DNA of 6,536 nucleotides from Hyphomicrobiales bacterium (lineage in GTDB: Bacteria > Pseudomonadota > Alphaproteobacteria > Rhizobiales > Afifellaceae): NCBI GenBank assembly GCA_013812985.1, contig JACCSN010000391.1, forward strand, positions 1-6,536, read 5' to 3'. The stretch's first letter is position 1; every line of letters starts with the position of its first letter. Positions 5,962-6,536 of the stretch are shown piece after piece. The notes below the pieces were generated by a model that saw nothing but the letters and a program-made list of their open reading frames with translations, was not told the origin of the DNA and did no database searches. The position numbers were made by a program, and so were the translations under genes.

Positions 5962-6536
5962 TCACGGATTGCGGTGTCGGGACCGGTCGATCAGGACGGC
6001 GAGCACGATGATCGATCCCTTGATGATCTGCTGGTAGTACGAAGACACGCCCATCAGATCGAGGCCGTTGGAGATGATCCCGATGATGAGCGTGCCGACG
6101 AGCGTATAGGCGACCGAGCCGACGCCGCCGGTGAGGCTGGTGCCGCCGATCACCACGGCGGCGATGGCGTCGAGCTCGTAGCCGAGGCCGGCCTGAGGCA
6201 GGGCGGCGGTGGTGCGGGCAGTAAGGATCATGCCGGCGAGGCCGGCGAGCGCGCCCATGATCAGATAGGCCGAGAAGATGACGAGGCGCGTGTTGATGCC
6301 GCTCGTCTTGGCGCTGCGGACATTGCCGCCGACGGCGTAGATCCAGCGGCCGTAGACGGTGAAGCGCAGCACTACCCAGGCGATGACGAACACGATCGCG
6401 AAGATGATCACCGGCACCGGGATGCCGGCGAGGAAGCCCTGGCCGAGGAAGCGGAACTCCGGACTGAGATTGGGGATCGGGCGGCCGTCCGAATAAAGCA
6501 GGGTTGCGCCGCGGGCGACCGACAGCATGCCGAGCG
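5962..6536 (-). CDS. RbsC-type sugar ABC transporter permease, C-terminal part (partial)
   Basis: Inner-membrane permease of a ribose/xylose/galactose-type sugar ABC importer (BPD_transp_2 family). It should form the channel for a sugar or polyol handed over by the binding protein encoded just downstream. Only the last 190 codons are inside the window; the gene starts beyond 6536. The ATG at 6528 is internal, because family similarity (LGMLSVARG) already runs through it. The visible part has about four hydrophobic segments near residues 40-60, 84-106, 121-158 and 171-182. The diagnostic family stretch GYELDAIAAVVIGGTSLTGG lies at 118-137, followed by NGLDLMGVSSYYQQIIKG at 156-173. The cytoplasmic loop at 62-81 (G-R-x-I-Y-A-V-G-G-N then SGIN) is typical. 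The tail ends D-R-S-R-H-R-N-P before TGA. The family call is firm; the substrate is inferred only from neighbours. An ATPase subunit is presumably upstream. Confidence 0.95.
   Translation of the reverse strand, partial: LGMLSVARGATLLYSDGRPIPNLSPEFRFLGQGFLAGIPVPVIIFAIVFVIAWVVLRFTVYGRWIYAVGGNVRSAKTSGINTRLVIFSAYLIMGALAGLAGMILTARTTAALPQAGLGYELDAIAAVVIGGTSLTGGVGSVAYTLVGTLIIGIISNGLDLMGVSSYYQQIIKGSIIVLAVLIDRSRHRNP

Noticed and set aside
4878..6011. 377-codon open frame on the plus strand
   Set aside because: It is antisense to the binding-protein gene and rich in Arg, His, Val and Asp without domain motifs.
1..6536. CRISPR array, tRNA/rRNA gene, insertion sequence or phage gene
   Set aside because: I saw no regularly spaced repeats, no cloverleaf-like or rRNA-like sequence, and no transposase or integrase motif on either strand.

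Overview
The window comes from a GC-rich bacterium, most likely an alphaproteobacterium of the rhizobial type. The inference rests on the high GC content, the ribose-type ABC transporter linked to a PfkB kinase and a PF08013 protein, and the resemblance of that set to the sugar-alcohol clusters described in Agrobacterium. The species cannot be named from this sequence.

Every convincing gene lies on the minus strand, so the operon reads from position 6536 down to about 372. In transcription order it holds: the C-terminal part of an RbsC-type sugar permease (cut by the window edge), an RbsB-type periplasmic sugar-binding protein, a ROK-family regulator, a PfkB-family sugar kinase, a GatZ/KbaZ-family (PF08013) protein and a PhyH-type Fe(II)/2-oxoglutarate dioxygenase. 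Gaps between the genes are 58, 71, 20, 3 and 62 bases. No promoter is visible inside the window. Two GC-rich RNA hairpins bracket the binding-protein cistron.

Kinase plus PF08013 protein, with no GatY/KbaY aldolase subunit in view, matches the route reported for D-altritol and galactitol in Agrobacterium tumefaciens C58. There D-tagatose is phosphorylated to D-tagatose 6-phosphate and then epimerised at C4 to D-fructose 6-phosphate. The likely picture is uptake of a hexitol or ketohexose by the ABC system, sensing by the ROK repressor and entry into glycolysis. A polyol dehydrogenase and the ABC ATPase would be expected upstream, outside the window. The dioxygenase is the unexplained member: no known step of this route needs it.

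Positions 1-371, beyond the operon, hold only what looks like a decayed glutathione S-transferase C-terminal fragment and a short imperfect direct repeat. No convincing transcription terminator was found there.
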